Shown: in pieces, positions 1 through 8,465 of the stretch
How the letters are laid out: each line of letters begins with the position of its first letter
Position numbering within the stretch: the first letter of the stretch is position 1
Source of the DNA: Candidatus Poribacteria bacterium
GTDB lineage: Bacteria > Poribacteria > WGA-4E > WGA-3G
DNA: 64,000 bases
Assembly (NCBI GenBank): GCA_022820835.1
Contig: JAJEET010000091.1
Coordinates: forward strand, 1 to 64,000
Direction of reading: 5' to 3'
Notes under the pieces: model-generated
What the model was told of the DNA's origin: nothing
Seen by the model: the letters and a program-made list of their open reading frames with translations, nothing else
Databases searched by the model: none
Position numbers and translations under genes: made by a program

Positions 1-122
1 TATTTTTGCCCCCCTATTCGCCGGAGTTGAATCCGATTGAGAAGGATTTCGCCAACATCAAACGGATACGTCAGTACAAGGCTGAGGCTTCTATTGATGA
101 AATCATAAAAGTGTATAAATAA
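1..122 (+). pseudogene. IS630-family transposase, C-terminal end (cut by window edge)
   Basis: Reading from base 3, 39 codons run to a TAA stop at 120-122. They contain the motif PPYSPELNPIE, which is the signature around the last catalytic acidic residue of DDE transposases of the IS630/Tc1 family (E of NPIE). It is followed by the usual short helical tail (DFANIKRIRQYK). The rest of the gene lies left of the window, so it cannot be said whether the element is intact. The DNA just after the stop (about 145-215) holds an imperfect inverted pair around CGGTAAT and a short palindrome, so the right end of the element may lie here. Confidence 0.85.
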
Positions 123-168
123 TTACGGGATTTACTATAAATAAATATTTCGGTAATTGTTAAAGATC

Positions 169-190
169 GCGAGCCCAACTCGCTCCTACC
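169..190. repeat. Short intergenic palindrome (GCGAG...CTCGC type)
   Basis: GCGAG (169-173) and CTCGC (179-183) form a small hairpin followed by TCCTACC. The same arrangement with slightly different loop bases recurs at 52692 and 52730. It lies in the 150-bp space between the transposase end and the sulfatase-like gene. Confidence 0.7.
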
Positions 191-273
191 AAGAGGTTAT
201 TGTATTACCGAATTAAATTCTTAAACTTCATAAAACCCCGCCACTGCAAAGAGGTTTGGGTAAGTGCTGAAAG

Positions 274-1728
274 TTATTCGCCTGTGTAGAGTTTGCCGAA
301 ATAGGGTCGGTAGCCTGCGGGTCCGGGGTAGCCGTCCCAGTAATTGGCTTCGGCGGGGAATGCGTCTTCGCCGCCGCTTCGGAGCCATGCTATGAGTGCT
401 GGATCTGTGCCGCGGCGTTCGATTTCGTCAATAGCAGCAGCGTGGAGTTTTGCGACGATGTCGGGGTGCTTGTCTTGGACATATTCCAACTCGCCGAGCC
501 CGACGAGTTTTGAGTTTTCGGGTTTTGCGGCGACTTCTAAACTCCATTCTTGGCTGAATGCGGTGAAGAGGACCGCGTTTTCGTTCTGTGATACTTGCTG
601 CCAGCGTTCGATGCTTCCACCTGACAGCGCAAGTTCTCTGTCCCCGGAGTTTCCGTCGCGTGCGGGTGTCAGGATGTCGTGTCCTTCAATGCCGTCGGGG
701 CGTTCTTCGCCTAAAATATTGAGGATCGTCGGGAAGAAGTCCTGCGGTTGGACGATGACGTTGCTCCGTCCGGTATCGCCTTCGGGTAGACGGATGAAGA
801 GCGGGACGTGTGCTTCCTGTTCACGGACAGGTTGTCCTTTGCCGAACCTACCGCGTTCACCGACATTTGTGCCGTGGTCAGCGGTAAAGATAACAGCGGT
901 ATTTTTGTCGAGTCCAGTGGATTCAAGGGCATCGAGGAACTGTCCGAAGCAGTGGTCCATCCATGTTGTTTTAGCGGCGTATTGGTCTTTAATGTGTTGT
1001 CTCGCTTCATCTGAAAGTTTCGCGTTGCCGCGTGCGCCGAGGCTCCGTGGATCGACGCGTCCGTCATAGCCGGGTCGCTTGTCGTATTTTTTCATGAACT
1101 CAGGGGGTGAGTCCCACGGTTCGTGCGGATCGAAGCAGTCTACCCAGAGGAAGAAGTTGTCGCGTTTGGCGTTATCTTTGAGGAATTGCGCTGCTGTGTT
1201 GAAGAGTTTCGCGCAGTTCCAGTCTTCCGGTTTTTTGCGGTTTCGGTTTGCGCGTGCGTAGCTGCGGAGCATCCCGGATTTTGCTGCCTGGTCATCAATG
1301 CAATCGAAGAGTGATTGGCGTGTCCAGTTATCGGGCCACGGGTCGGTATCCATAATCCAGTCTCGATCCACCTCTGCGCCTCGGACGAATGTCCATGCGT
1401 GGAAGGGCCAGTCGAAGTTGTGTCCACCGTTAACGAGGTGCGGTGTATCGTGGATGAGCTGTGTTGCGTATCCGTTTTGTGCGAGTGTCCAGGGTAAGGT
1501 CTGACGCTCGTGTCGGAGCGGTTTCCAAGCGTGGAAGGGGGCACCGTATTGTCCGGTGATGACATCGGTACGGTATGGAATGGTTGGGAAACTGGCGCAG
1601 AAAGCGCGATCATAAGCCCAGGCTTTGGAAGCAAATCGGTCAATATTCGGTGTTTCTATCCAGTCGTTACCGTTTGCGCCGATGTAGTCGTAGCGGAGTG
1701 TGTCAATAACAATGTAAGCAAGGTTCAT
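274..1728 (-). CDS. Sulfatase-like hydrolase (alkaline phosphatase superfamily) with Thr at the nucleophile position
   Basis: 484 residues, typical for a single-domain sulfatase. Metal-site landmarks are present: IDTLRYD at residues 8-14, DPHEPW at 200-205 and TADHG at 282-286, with GRFGKG just after. In true sulfatases the nucleophile is the Cys or Ser of C/S-x-P-S/A-R, which is converted to formylglycine. Here the aligned stretch is T49-I-P-Y-R53, so the residue is Thr and the PSR is PYR. Thr nucleophiles occur in other members of the superfamily (nucleotide pyrophosphatase/phosphodiesterases, phosphopentomutase). The enzyme may therefore be a phosphatase, phosphodiesterase or phosphonate hydrolase, or a divergent sulfatase. 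No signal peptide is visible, so it is probably cytoplasmic. It is the last gene of a minus-strand catabolic-looking cluster. Confidence 0.85.
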   Translation of the reverse strand: MNLAYIVIDTLRYDYIGANGNDWIETPNIDRFASKAWAYDRAFCASFPTIPYRTDVITGQYGAPFHAWKPLRHERQTLPWTLAQNGYATQLIHDTPHLVNGGHNFDWPFHAWTFVRGAEVDRDWIMDTDPWPDNWTRQSLFDCIDDQAAKSGMLRSYARANRNRKKPEDWNCAKLFNTAAQFLKDNAKRDNFFLWVDCFDPHEPWDSPPEFMKKYDKRPGYDGRVDPRSLGARGNAKLSDEARQHIKDQYAAKTTWMDHCFGQFLDALESTGLDKNTAVIFTADHGTNVGERGRFGKGQPVREQEAHVPLFIRLPEGDTGRSNVIVQPQDFFPTILNILGEERPDGIEGHDILTPARDGNSGDRELALSGGSIERWQQVSQNENAVLFTAFSQEWSLEVAAKPENSKLVGLGELEYVQDKHPDIVAKLHAAAIDEIERRGTDPALIAWLRSGGEDAFPAEANYWDGYPGPAGYRPYFGKLYTGE

Positions 1729-1754
1729 ATAGCGTTCTCCATTGGTTTGAAATC

Positions 1755-1777
1755 GGGCGAGGGGACCTCGCCCCTAC
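1755..1777. repeat. Short intergenic palindrome (GGGCGAGG...CCTCGCCC type)
   Basis: GGGCGAGG and CCTCGCCC form a hairpin, followed by CCTAC. A near-identical copy is at 26981-27000. It sits between the sulfatase-like gene and the first PhyH gene. Confidence 0.75.
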
Positions 1778-1797
1778 AATTGATATGGTTCAAGGGT

Positions 1798-2541
1798 TTA
1801 CCATTTAGGGATTGCACCGAGCAAGAGTTTTTGTTGCGGTGTGCCTTCTTCTCGGAGTTTGGTGACTTTCGGTCCGTCGAAGGGTTCTCGGGATTTCATC
1901 CACGCATTCTGATAGCACATCAGACAGACGCGCCGACGTTGCGAGGAGGTGTTCGCGGCACCGCGATGCCACGTCCAACCATCAAACATAACCGCTTGCC
2001 CAGGCAAGACGAGTACGCGTTTTTCGTCGGGCAGTTCAATCGGACTCGGTGGCGGGCGGAAGGGTGCTCTGTGGCTCCCGGGTTGGATGACCGTGGGACC
2101 GTTTTCGTCAGTGACTTCATCGAGATAATAGCCGCAGTTAATCTGTGCTGGGAGGCTTCCGTAAGGTGTGCCGTTCGGTGCGACGGGCCAAGGACCGTCT
2201 CGATGCCAGTTCTGGTCAGGCGTTCCGGGTTCGGAGATACGTGCTGTGGCACTGTGGAGTTGAACGCAGGTGCCTAATATGGCTTCCATTCGTTTTAGGA
2301 CGGGCGGATTGTCTAACAGGAACGCGAAGCGGTCGTCTTCCTCAAGCAGTTCGCCGATGAATTGGTTCTTATTGTGGCGTTCGTAGCTTTCATCGAGTGC
2401 TTCTCGGAGCGACTCAATTTGTTCGGGTGTCGCGGCGTTATCAACGATGAGGTATCCCCAGTTGAGGAAGAAGTTGACCTCTTGCTGCAATTGGTGATCA
2501 AGTTCGACGTTGAGCGTTGCTGGTACGACAGGGTTTGCCAT
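1798..2541 (-). CDS. Phytanoyl-CoA dioxygenase (PhyH) family protein, copy 1
   Basis: 247 residues. A non-haem Fe(II)/2-oxoglutarate-dependent oxygenase of the PhyH family. The iron triad is visible: H113-R-D115 (NWHRDGPW) and the distal H192 (TWHRGAANTS), with an Arg cluster at 202-204 suited to 2-oxoglutarate binding. The PGSHR motif (155-159), common in the family, is present. The substrate cannot be read from sequence. It starts 3 bp after the stop of the upstream PhyH gene on the same strand, so the two are almost certainly co-transcribed. Confidence 0.9.
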   Translation of the reverse strand: MANPVVPATLNVELDHQLQQEVNFFLNWGYLIVDNAATPEQIESLREALDESYERHNKNQFIGELLEEDDRFAFLLDNPPVLKRMEAILGTCVQLHSATARISEPGTPDQNWHRDGPWPVAPNGTPYGSLPAQINCGYYLDEVTDENGPTVIQPGSHRAPFRPPPSPIELPDEKRVLVLPGQAVMFDGWTWHRGAANTSSQRRRVCLMCYQNAWMKSREPFDGPKVTKLREEGTPQQKLLLGAIPKW

Positions 2542-2544
2542 CGG

Positions 2545-3369
2545 TTACGCCTCCTTTATTGCATTGCGATCGGCGGTCGCCCATTCTTTCCAGCGTTCCT
2601 CGTCAGACCGAAGGAATCCGGAGTTGCAGCGCGGTTGAAGTTGTTCATCGACACCGAGGAGGCGCATGTGCTGGTGGTTATTGGCAGCCTTCGCGGTTTC
2701 CAGCAACTTTTGGGTGTTCGGGCCCGTGTGGTGATCGGTGTGTTTCAGCCATGTCAGGTTATAGTAGATGCTGAAGAAGTAGCGTAACTGTCCGGAGGTA
2801 TTCGGTGTGCCGGAGTGAATGAGTCCGTTGTGCGTGATGACGACATCACCGGCACCCATGTGGATGAGTGTTTCATCGGGATGCGGGATGCCGCGTTGTG
2901 TGTCCTCCATCGTAACCGGTTTCCGATGTGAACCGACAATGACGCGGAGCGGTCCGAATTCGTCGGTCAGGTCTTGCAAGTAGGAGATCGCGTTGATGGC
3001 GTTCGGACGGTGATACGCGTCGGTGAAGGGAACGTGTGCCCATCGGTCGCGGTGCCAACCGGATACCTTACCTTCCGCTTTCTCTTTTTCCATTGGTGGA
3101 AACGCGGCGAGCGTTAGGTTATCCAATTGTACAAACGGGCCCATCACCTTTTCTATGAATCCGAGGATCGTCGGATGCGAGACAGCCGACCACATCAGTT
3201 CAGGTGCCAATTCGAGGGTGTTTCCGAACCACGTCTGTCCGTTGTTGGCGGCGGAGAGTTCTGCGTGTTTCTCTCGCCAACTTTGCATTTGTGATTCGTC
3301 AAATACCTTCTCAAAAATCGTAAATCCGTCGGTCTTGTAAGCCTCAAATCGTTCATCAAGCGTCGGCAT
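2545..3369 (-). CDS. Phytanoyl-CoA dioxygenase (PhyH) family protein, copy 2
   Basis: 274 residues. Fe(II)/2-oxoglutarate oxygenase fold with the complete facial triad: H106-R-D108 (GWHRDRW), distal H185 (LIHSGTPNTSG) and R196 for the co-substrate. GSHRK follows the pattern of copy 1. It is clearly divergent from copy 1, so the two probably act on different substrates or successive steps. It begins the pair transcribed with copy 1. A short palindromic repeat separates it from the Gfo/Idh gene. Confidence 0.9.
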   Translation of the reverse strand: MPTLDERFEAYKTDGFTIFEKVFDESQMQSWREKHAELSAANNGQTWFGNTLELAPELMWSAVSHPTILGFIEKVMGPFVQLDNLTLAAFPPMEKEKAEGKVSGWHRDRWAHVPFTDAYHRPNAINAISYLQDLTDEFGPLRVIVGSHRKPVTMEDTQRGIPHPDETLIHMGAGDVVITHNGLIHSGTPNTSGQLRYFFSIYYNLTWLKHTDHHTGPNTQKLLETAKAANNHQHMRLLGVDEQLQPRCNSGFLRSDEERWKEWATADRNAIKEA

Positions 3370-3440
3370 TTTTTAATTTTCCTTCAGACGTGAGTTTGAG
3401 AATTGTAGTAAATCCCACAGTTAACTTTACATTTCCAAAA

Positions 3441-3462
3441 GGCGGGGTTCCAAACTCCGCCT
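3441..3462. repeat. Short intergenic palindrome (GGCGGGGTT...AACTCCGCC type)
   Basis: GGCGGGGTTC and the imperfect partner AACTCCGCC form a hairpin followed by TGCAA. Related copies are at 11959 and 25192. It sits between the copy-2 PhyH gene and the Gfo/Idh gene. Confidence 0.7.
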
Positions 3463-3538
3463 GCAAAGGGGCCTCCGGTATTGAAAGGTTGCGGGTACGG
3501 TTCCATCCTTCCGAGTTTTCCGGCGGACATGAATTTTC

Positions 3539-4486
3539 TCAGCGCAGTCCGCTTAGAATATCTTCAGCGAGTTGCATCGTTTTAACCGCTTCATCAAGAT
3601 TCGCGGCGGGGAACGAAACCGGTGTATTGGATTTGACGCAGTCTAAGAAATATCGATTCTGCTCAACGCTGCCGCCGCTACCGGCTTCGGTGAGTTTGTG
3701 CTGCGTTCCGTCGCAGAAAACGGTACCGTGGGAAACACCTTCGAGGTAAGCCGAGATGTCTCTACCATGAATTTCGTAGCGTTCGAGGCGTGCATCCGTT
3801 GTATAGTTAGCGATGTGTTGTGCGACGCAGCCGTTGTCAAACAGGATCAGTGCGGCGTGTACGTCCTTGTAATCCGAAATGGTACGTTGGACGACACTGT
3901 GTACCTCTTGGACATCGGCTTCAGCGATGGCACGGATCGTATCGAGTGCGTGGATCGGCGTTTCGAGGAACATGTTGTCCATCAGGTGTTCAGGAAATTT
4001 GCCGGATTGCGCTAACCGATTGATACTCTTGTGGAATTCGCCGACGATTTGTGTCACGGGACCGCGCTCGGTGATTCGACGTTTCGCTTCAACGATGATC
4101 GGGTGGAAACGCCGGTTCCAACCGACCATTCCTTTCGCGCCGGACTGTTCCGCTGCACTTTGCAAAGCGATGGTTTCTGCGACGCTCATACCCGGCGGTT
4201 TTTCCAAGAGCGTAGGCACACCACGTTTGAGGCAAGGGAGTGCTGCTTCGCCGTTAAGGTGTGCCGGTGTGGCGACAAAAATAGCGTCTAAAGTTTCGCT
4301 GTCGAGTAACGCCTCAATGCTCTCGTAGCGGTTTGGGACGTTGAACGTATCTGCGGCGTTGTTTCGTGCCGCTTCAACGGGATCACAGACGGCAACGATG
4401 GTGGTGTCGTCAAATTCTGAGAGGATTTTTGCATGGCCGCGACCTCTACCGCCGCAGCCGATAACAGCAACGCGTAGTTTTGACAA
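3539..4486 (-). CDS. Gfo/Idh/MocA-family NAD(P)-dependent oxidoreductase
   Basis: 315 residues. The N-terminal Rossmann fold has the dinucleotide motif VIGCGGRGRGHAKIL (residues 8-22) and the family hallmark EKPPGMS, whose Lys is catalytic in this family. The C-terminal half is the substrate/oligomerisation domain. Members oxidise or reduce sugars, inositols and related polyols; the exact substrate is unknown. The start is a TTG at 4486, supported by AAGGAG placed 7 nt upstream. It lies in the same orientation as the PhyH genes, which fits a shared catabolic role, but this is inference. Confidence 0.9.
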   Translation of the reverse strand: MSKLRVAVIGCGGRGRGHAKILSEFDDTTIVAVCDPVEAARNNAADTFNVPNRYESIEALLDSETLDAIFVATPAHLNGEAALPCLKRGVPTLLEKPPGMSVAETIALQSAAEQSGAKGMVGWNRRFHPIIVEAKRRITERGPVTQIVGEFHKSINRLAQSGKFPEHLMDNMFLETPIHALDTIRAIAEADVQEVHSVVQRTISDYKDVHAALILFDNGCVAQHIANYTTDARLERYEIHGRDISAYLEGVSHGTVFCDGTQHKLTEAGSGGSVEQNRYFLDCVKSNTPVSFPAANLDEAVKTMQLAEDILSGLR

Positions 4487-4549
4487 GGGTTTCTCCTTAT
4501 TTTTAACCCCCTAAAGAATCAACGGTATGAATGCCTTATGGGCATTCCC

Positions 4550-4635
4550 CGCCCCTTATCAGGGGGACTATAAAAGAAAAATTCGAGATTTCTAACCCCC
4601 TAAATCCCCCTCATCAGGGGACTGTAAGAGAAAAT
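4550..4635. repeat. Two direct copies of a CCCCTnATCAGGGG hairpin repeat
   Basis: CCCCTTATCAGGGGGACTAT at about 4552-4571 and CCCCCTCATCAGGGGACTGT at about 4605-4624 are near copies, and each continues with a similar A-rich tail (AAAGAAAA/AGAGAAAA). Each core is a palindrome around ATC. They fill the gap between the Gfo/Idh gene and the third PhyH gene. Confidence 0.7.
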
Positions 4636-4654
4636 GCGTAAGTCCTGAACAGGT

Positions 4655-5443
4655 TTAGTGTCGGATGTGGGGTGCCTCCATGACATCTCGCTGTTCGGGG
4701 GACATCTCCTCAATGTAATCGGGATATGTGATCTGATGCGCGCCGGCACTGTATGCCTGGAATCCGGGACTGAATTTATAGAGCAATGCGCGGCGTTGGT
4801 GCTCACCTTTCCAAGGGAGCGTGCCGTGCGTCAAGGTTTCCGTGAAAATCACAGCATCGCCAGCTTTGGCGTTGACTTCAAGTACCAGATGCTGGTATTG
4901 CTCGTACCGTTTCATATTGCTCGGACACGGGAGGTTTGCCTTATGGCTGCCTGGGATGATCGCTAAACCGCCATCGCCGGGTCCCTCGTCAGCGAGCATG
5001 TATTCGACGACAGTCAAACCTGTGTATATTCTCCCGTATTTGAAGAAGTAGGCTTCGGAGAAGTTAGGACGCTCAATCCCGCCGCCGTGCAATGTTCCGC
5101 CCTCCGTCCCATTTTCCATAGCGATTAAACCCGGACCGTGGTCAAGTCGGTATTTTTTTCCCAATACCTCTTCGAGGTAGGGTTTAACGTTGGGATGTAC
5201 GAGGAGGTTTCGGAACGGTTCGCACCACGGTTTCTCCCATGCGAGCATACCGCCCATGTCCATCCGGTGCGCTGTGCCGACGAGTGCGGGTGAGCCGCCT
5301 GCCAATGAGTTCTCGCGCTCTCTGAGTGCCTCAATGTGGTGGTCAATAGCGGCGTTGCATTGTGCGACTTCTTCAGGGGTTAAAGCGTTTTCGACGATGA
5401 GAAATCCGGTCAAATCGAATAGATATTTCTGATCTTCGTTCAT
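4655..5443 (-). CDS. PhyH-family protein, copy 3, with HxG in place of HxD
   Basis: 262 residues from the ATG at 5443, which has AGGAGG 7 nt upstream; an alternative ATG at 5473 with GGGAG would add ten residues. The longer reading to 5749 would run into glnD and is rejected. PhyH landmarks are clear: PGSHK (165-169), distal His H206 (LTHGTLPW) and R217/R218 for 2-oxoglutarate. However, the proximal iron motif reads LHGGGIERP, that is H119-G-G121, with no Asp or Glu at the third position. That pattern is known from Fe/2OG halogenases, where a halide takes the place of the carboxylate, but it may simply be a feature of this PhyH subfamily. Monocistronic or first gene of the minus-strand cluster. 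Confidence 0.88.
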   Translation of the reverse strand: MNEDQKYLFDLTGFLIVENALTPEEVAQCNAAIDHHIEALRERENSLAGGSPALVGTAHRMDMGGMLAWEKPWCEPFRNLLVHPNVKPYLEEVLGKKYRLDHGPGLIAMENGTEGGTLHGGGIERPNFSEAYFFKYGRIYTGLTVVEYMLADEGPGDGGLAIIPGSHKANLPCPSNMKRYEQYQHLVLEVNAKAGDAVIFTETLTHGTLPWKGEHQRRALLYKFSPGFQAYSAGAHQITYPDYIEEMSPEQRDVMEAPHIRH

Positions 5444-5551
5444 CGGTGGTCCTCCTGTTCTGGCATCGCTCATTTTTAGATTCTCCCGATTTTGTATGTT
5501 AGCAATATCGCAAAGGTGTGTCAAGGAAAAAGTGGGGATTGGAATTCGTGC

Positions 5552-5580
5552 TTGTCTTTTTTTCGTGTTTGCTGTATAAT
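5552..5580 (+). promoter_or_regulatory. Sigma-70-like promoter of glnD
   Basis: TTGTCT (5552-5557) and a perfect TATAAT (5575-5580) are separated by 17 bp, about 70 bp before the glnD start codon. It lies in the divergent space between the third PhyH gene and glnD. Confidence 0.7.
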
Positions 5581-5650
5581 AGGTTCGATTTAAACGAGCG
5601 ACATAACAGACGACAATTGGACTGCCTGAAACAGTGGAAGCGAGAGGGAA

Positions 5651-8368
5651 ATGGATACCACACAAATTAAAAAACGACTCAATGACTATGTGCCGGACCT
5701 GGATGTATCTTTTGAGGCGTTGCAGAAACAGCTCGCTGCTTTTATCCAATCCGAGCGGGAGCAGTTAAAAACCCGTATCTTGAAAGGAGAGAGCGGATTT
5801 GGTGCCTGTGAGATCCACGCGCAGGTCTGGGATGCTGCCATTCAGAAGGTTTATGAGGTTGCCTCCTTTCAGATTCTGGATGAATTCCAGAAGCAGATCG
5901 ATGTCCTGAGCGAACTTCCAGACGTTGATACCAGCGACTTAGCGGCAGAATTGGAGGGATGGGCACCGGATGTCGCACTCTATGGTGTCGGTAGTTACGG
6001 TAGAAACGAGCTCTGCTATTTCTCGGATGTAGATGTCATCTACACCTCCTCCGTAGACTTAGAAGATATTTACGATGAGAGTACACTCGAACTGATCCGA
6101 TGGTTTTACGATTTTTTTGATAGTCTACACTCGGTGATTCCGGGTTTTGAGTTCAGTTTTATCTATCGTCCGCTTGCGGATATCGCGAAGTGGAACTATC
6201 AGGATATGACTGCGTTGATTGATATGCGGTTTATTGCGGGTGATTCGACGCTGACGGAGCGTTTTCAGAAAGCCGTACACTCCGAGAAATCGGACATCTC
6301 GCTTGTGCTGGATCTCCTGAAATCGAAAGCGGATGCTTTCAAGGCTTCTGAGGATACGATTTATCTGAACCAACCGAATGTGAAAACCGGGCGAGGCGGG
6401 TTACGGACCCTTCAGTATGCGCTCTGGATATGTGGACTTCCGGACTTCACGTCGATCCCTGAACTCTACGAGCGTTACGGTGACGAACAGTTGATGCCTT
6501 CGCTTGATTTCATGTTCAAGGTGCGAAATCTTCTGCATGTCCTTGCCGATGCGCCGCATGATGATCTTTCGTATCATCCTGAAAAGAGCGATACACTGCA
6601 GGCAGAGATTGCGCGGGTGCTCGGATTAACAGACGAAACAGACGAAGGTCGTTATGCGTTCATGGCTGAATATTACGCCAAAGCGAAATATCTACATTTC
6701 AAGGCGGAGTTGTTGATTCGGAAGATGCTGGCGAACGGAATTCCGATTTCGGATGTCCTTGCGGCGAGTACCGACACCTTGTATTGTATAGATAACAATT
6801 TCGGTGAGCTTGATGCGGATCAACTTTACATACTGTTCAGTTACTTCCAACAATACGATTTTGAGATTGATGCCTCGCTTTCTACCTTTATTTTCCGCTA
6901 TGTTCACGCGTTTGATTGGGGTTCCTTTCAGAAGCGGATGGCAGAGTTGATAAACGTCCCGGGTGATGTTGCGAAGACCCTTACACGCTTACATAGACTT
7001 GATATTCTTTCGCATCTCGGAGAAGGGGGTGCGCTTTTTGAAAAAGCGATGATGACTCGGAGCGAACGCAGCCTTGACCCGTATACGGTTGGGAAGCATA
7101 CGCTCGTTGCGATTGGTTACCTTGATGAAATCCGTCAAACGGAACCGGACAGTCCGTTTGGTGGTGCGGGGTTCGGGGCGCCGGTATCGCCGTCCCCGAC
7201 TTCCGAATTGGAGGAACTGAATACTGCCTTTCGCTCGCTATCGGATTCGAGTCCGCTCTATATGGCACTGTTTCTACACGATATAGACAAGCCGGATCCA
7301 ACGCATCCGGTGACCGGTGCTGAAAAAGCGGAACGTATTGCGCCCGAATTCGGGTTCAACGTGCAACAGACCGACGATATCTGTTTTCTCATACGCGAAC
7401 ACCTGACGATGATAGATTTGGCACGCTATCACCATTGGGATGAAAGTGTGATCGCCGAATTCTGTAAGAAAGTTAACTCGTTGGAACGTTTAACTTCGCT
7501 GTATCTCCTGACTTATTGCGATTCCAAAGCCAACGGCTCACAGAATTTCAGTCACGTTGTTAAGCATAACTTGAAGAGTCTATACGAGGCTGCACGAACG
7601 CGTTTTGTCGGTCAAGAGGAGACGCAGTGGGGTGCCTTCGCACCGGTTGAAGAATTTCAGCAATTCCTTCACCACATGCCGGTTTCCTATCGTATCGGTG
7701 TCGCGCCTGAGGAGATCGCCATGCATATAAAGATGACGACGCAAGCAGAGGCTGCTGCCGTAGAGGAAGATACGACCGCGATTACGGGGATCGTGCAATT
7801 CGTGGATCGTCCAGGGTTTACAGAACTGCATCTCTGTAGCCCGAGCCGAATAGGCAAATTGCACACAGTAAGCGGTCTCTTTTATGCGAACGGCATAGAT
7901 GTTCGCGATGCGCGCGTCTATACAAAACAGGATACGAATATTGAACTTGAGATTTATCGGCTTGTTCACCAACCGCCGCATCATCGCGGCGAACCGATGC
8001 CACTTGACGAAGAACTCAAAAGGGACATCGATTTTGATGTCCGGAGCCTCCTTGCGGAGGAAGTAACACTTGAACAGGTTTTTGAGAAGCACTACGTAAA
8101 CCTCAATGAGACGTGGGAGGTAGACGATGTCACTGTTGAAACAGCGCGCAACTACTCGGAGATTGTCGTCGTTGGCGAGGAAAAAGTTGGGTTCCTCCAT
8201 TACTTCAGTGGTATCTTAGCGGAACTCGGATTGAACGTTGAGATGTGTAAATGTTCGGGGTTAGGTGGACGAGCGATTGACCGGTTCTACGTCCAACCGG
8301 TGGCAGACCCGAAAGCGGTGCACGCTGATATTATGGCGGCATTGGAATCCGAGAATGGGGAACCGTAA
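5651..8368 (+). CDS. glnD: [Protein-PII] uridylyltransferase/uridylyl-removing enzyme family
   Basis: 905 residues, the usual GlnD length. Domain order matches the family: a nucleotidyltransferase domain with GSYGR (114-118) and the Asp pair of FSDVDVIY (D126, D128); the GlnD linker motif GRGGLRTLQYALW; an HD phosphohydrolase core at H543-D544 (FLHDIDK); and two ACT domains at about 712-790 and 837-905. In model bacteria GlnD senses glutamine and uridylylates the PII protein. No glnB or glnA is in the window, so the partner is not known here. GAGAGGGA precedes the ATG and a good promoter lies 70 bp upstream. It appears to lead the plus-strand run that continues into trmB and uvrC. Confidence 0.9.
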   Translation: MDTTQIKKRLNDYVPDLDVSFEALQKQLAAFIQSEREQLKTRILKGESGFGACEIHAQVWDAAIQKVYEVASFQILDEFQKQIDVLSELPDVDTSDLAAELEGWAPDVALYGVGSYGRNELCYFSDVDVIYTSSVDLEDIYDESTLELIRWFYDFFDSLHSVIPGFEFSFIYRPLADIAKWNYQDMTALIDMRFIAGDSTLTERFQKAVHSEKSDISLVLDLLKSKADAFKASEDTIYLNQPNVKTGRGGLRTLQYALWICGLPDFTSIPELYERYGDEQLMPSLDFMFKVRNLLHVLADAPHDDLSYHPEKSDTLQAEIARVLGLTDETDEGRYAFMAEYYAKAKYLHFKAELLIRKMLANGIPISDVLAASTDTLYCIDNNFGELDADQLYILFSYFQQYDFEIDASLSTFIFRYVHAFDWGSFQKRMAELINVPGDVAKTLTRLHRLDILSHLGEGGALFEKAMMTRSERSLDPYTVGKHTLVAIGYLDEIRQTEPDSPFGGAGFGAPVSPSPTSELEELNTAFRSLSDSSPLYMALFLHDIDKPDPTHPVTGAEKAERIAPEFGFNVQQTDDICFLIREHLTMIDLARYHHWDESVIAEFCKKVNSLERLTSLYLLTYCDSKANGSQNFSHVVKHNLKSLYEAARTRFVGQEETQWGAFAPVEEFQQFLHHMPVSYRIGVAPEEIAMHIKMTTQAEAAAVEEDTTAITGIVQFVDRPGFTELHLCSPSRIGKLHTVSGLFYANGIDVRDARVYTKQDTNIELEIYRLVHQPPHHRGEPMPLDEELKRDIDFDVRSLLAEEVTLEQVFEKHYVNLNETWEVDDVTVETARNYSEIVVVGEEKVGFLHYFSGILAELGLNVEMCKCSGLGGRAIDRFYVQPVADPKAVHADIMAALESENGEP

Positions 8369-8376
8369 AAAATTTA

Positions 8377-8415
8377 GGTCTCACGTAGGGAAACCGAGTG
8401 CCCCAGTCCCTACGC
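8377..8415. repeat. Imperfect palindrome, GTAGGGA...TCCCTAC
   Basis: GTAGGGA and TCCCTAC flank a loop with GAGTGCCCCAGT directly after the glnD stop. It could fold in the transcript between glnD and the epimerase gene. It is one of the palindrome families scattered through the window. Confidence 0.5.
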
Positions 8416-8465
8416 ATCTTTTCTGTGGAAAAACAAACGGGATTGACCGCAAGGAACATGAAAAA

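Noticed and set aside
344..1069. Plus-strand open frame opposite the sulfatase-like gene
   Set aside because: No motif or Shine-Dalgarno site; it is the shadow of the minus-strand gene with clear metal-site motifs.
5444..5749. Extension of the third PhyH gene upstream to 5749
   Set aside because: It overlaps the glnD start and promoter, and a strong Shine-Dalgarno site sits before the ATG at 5443.
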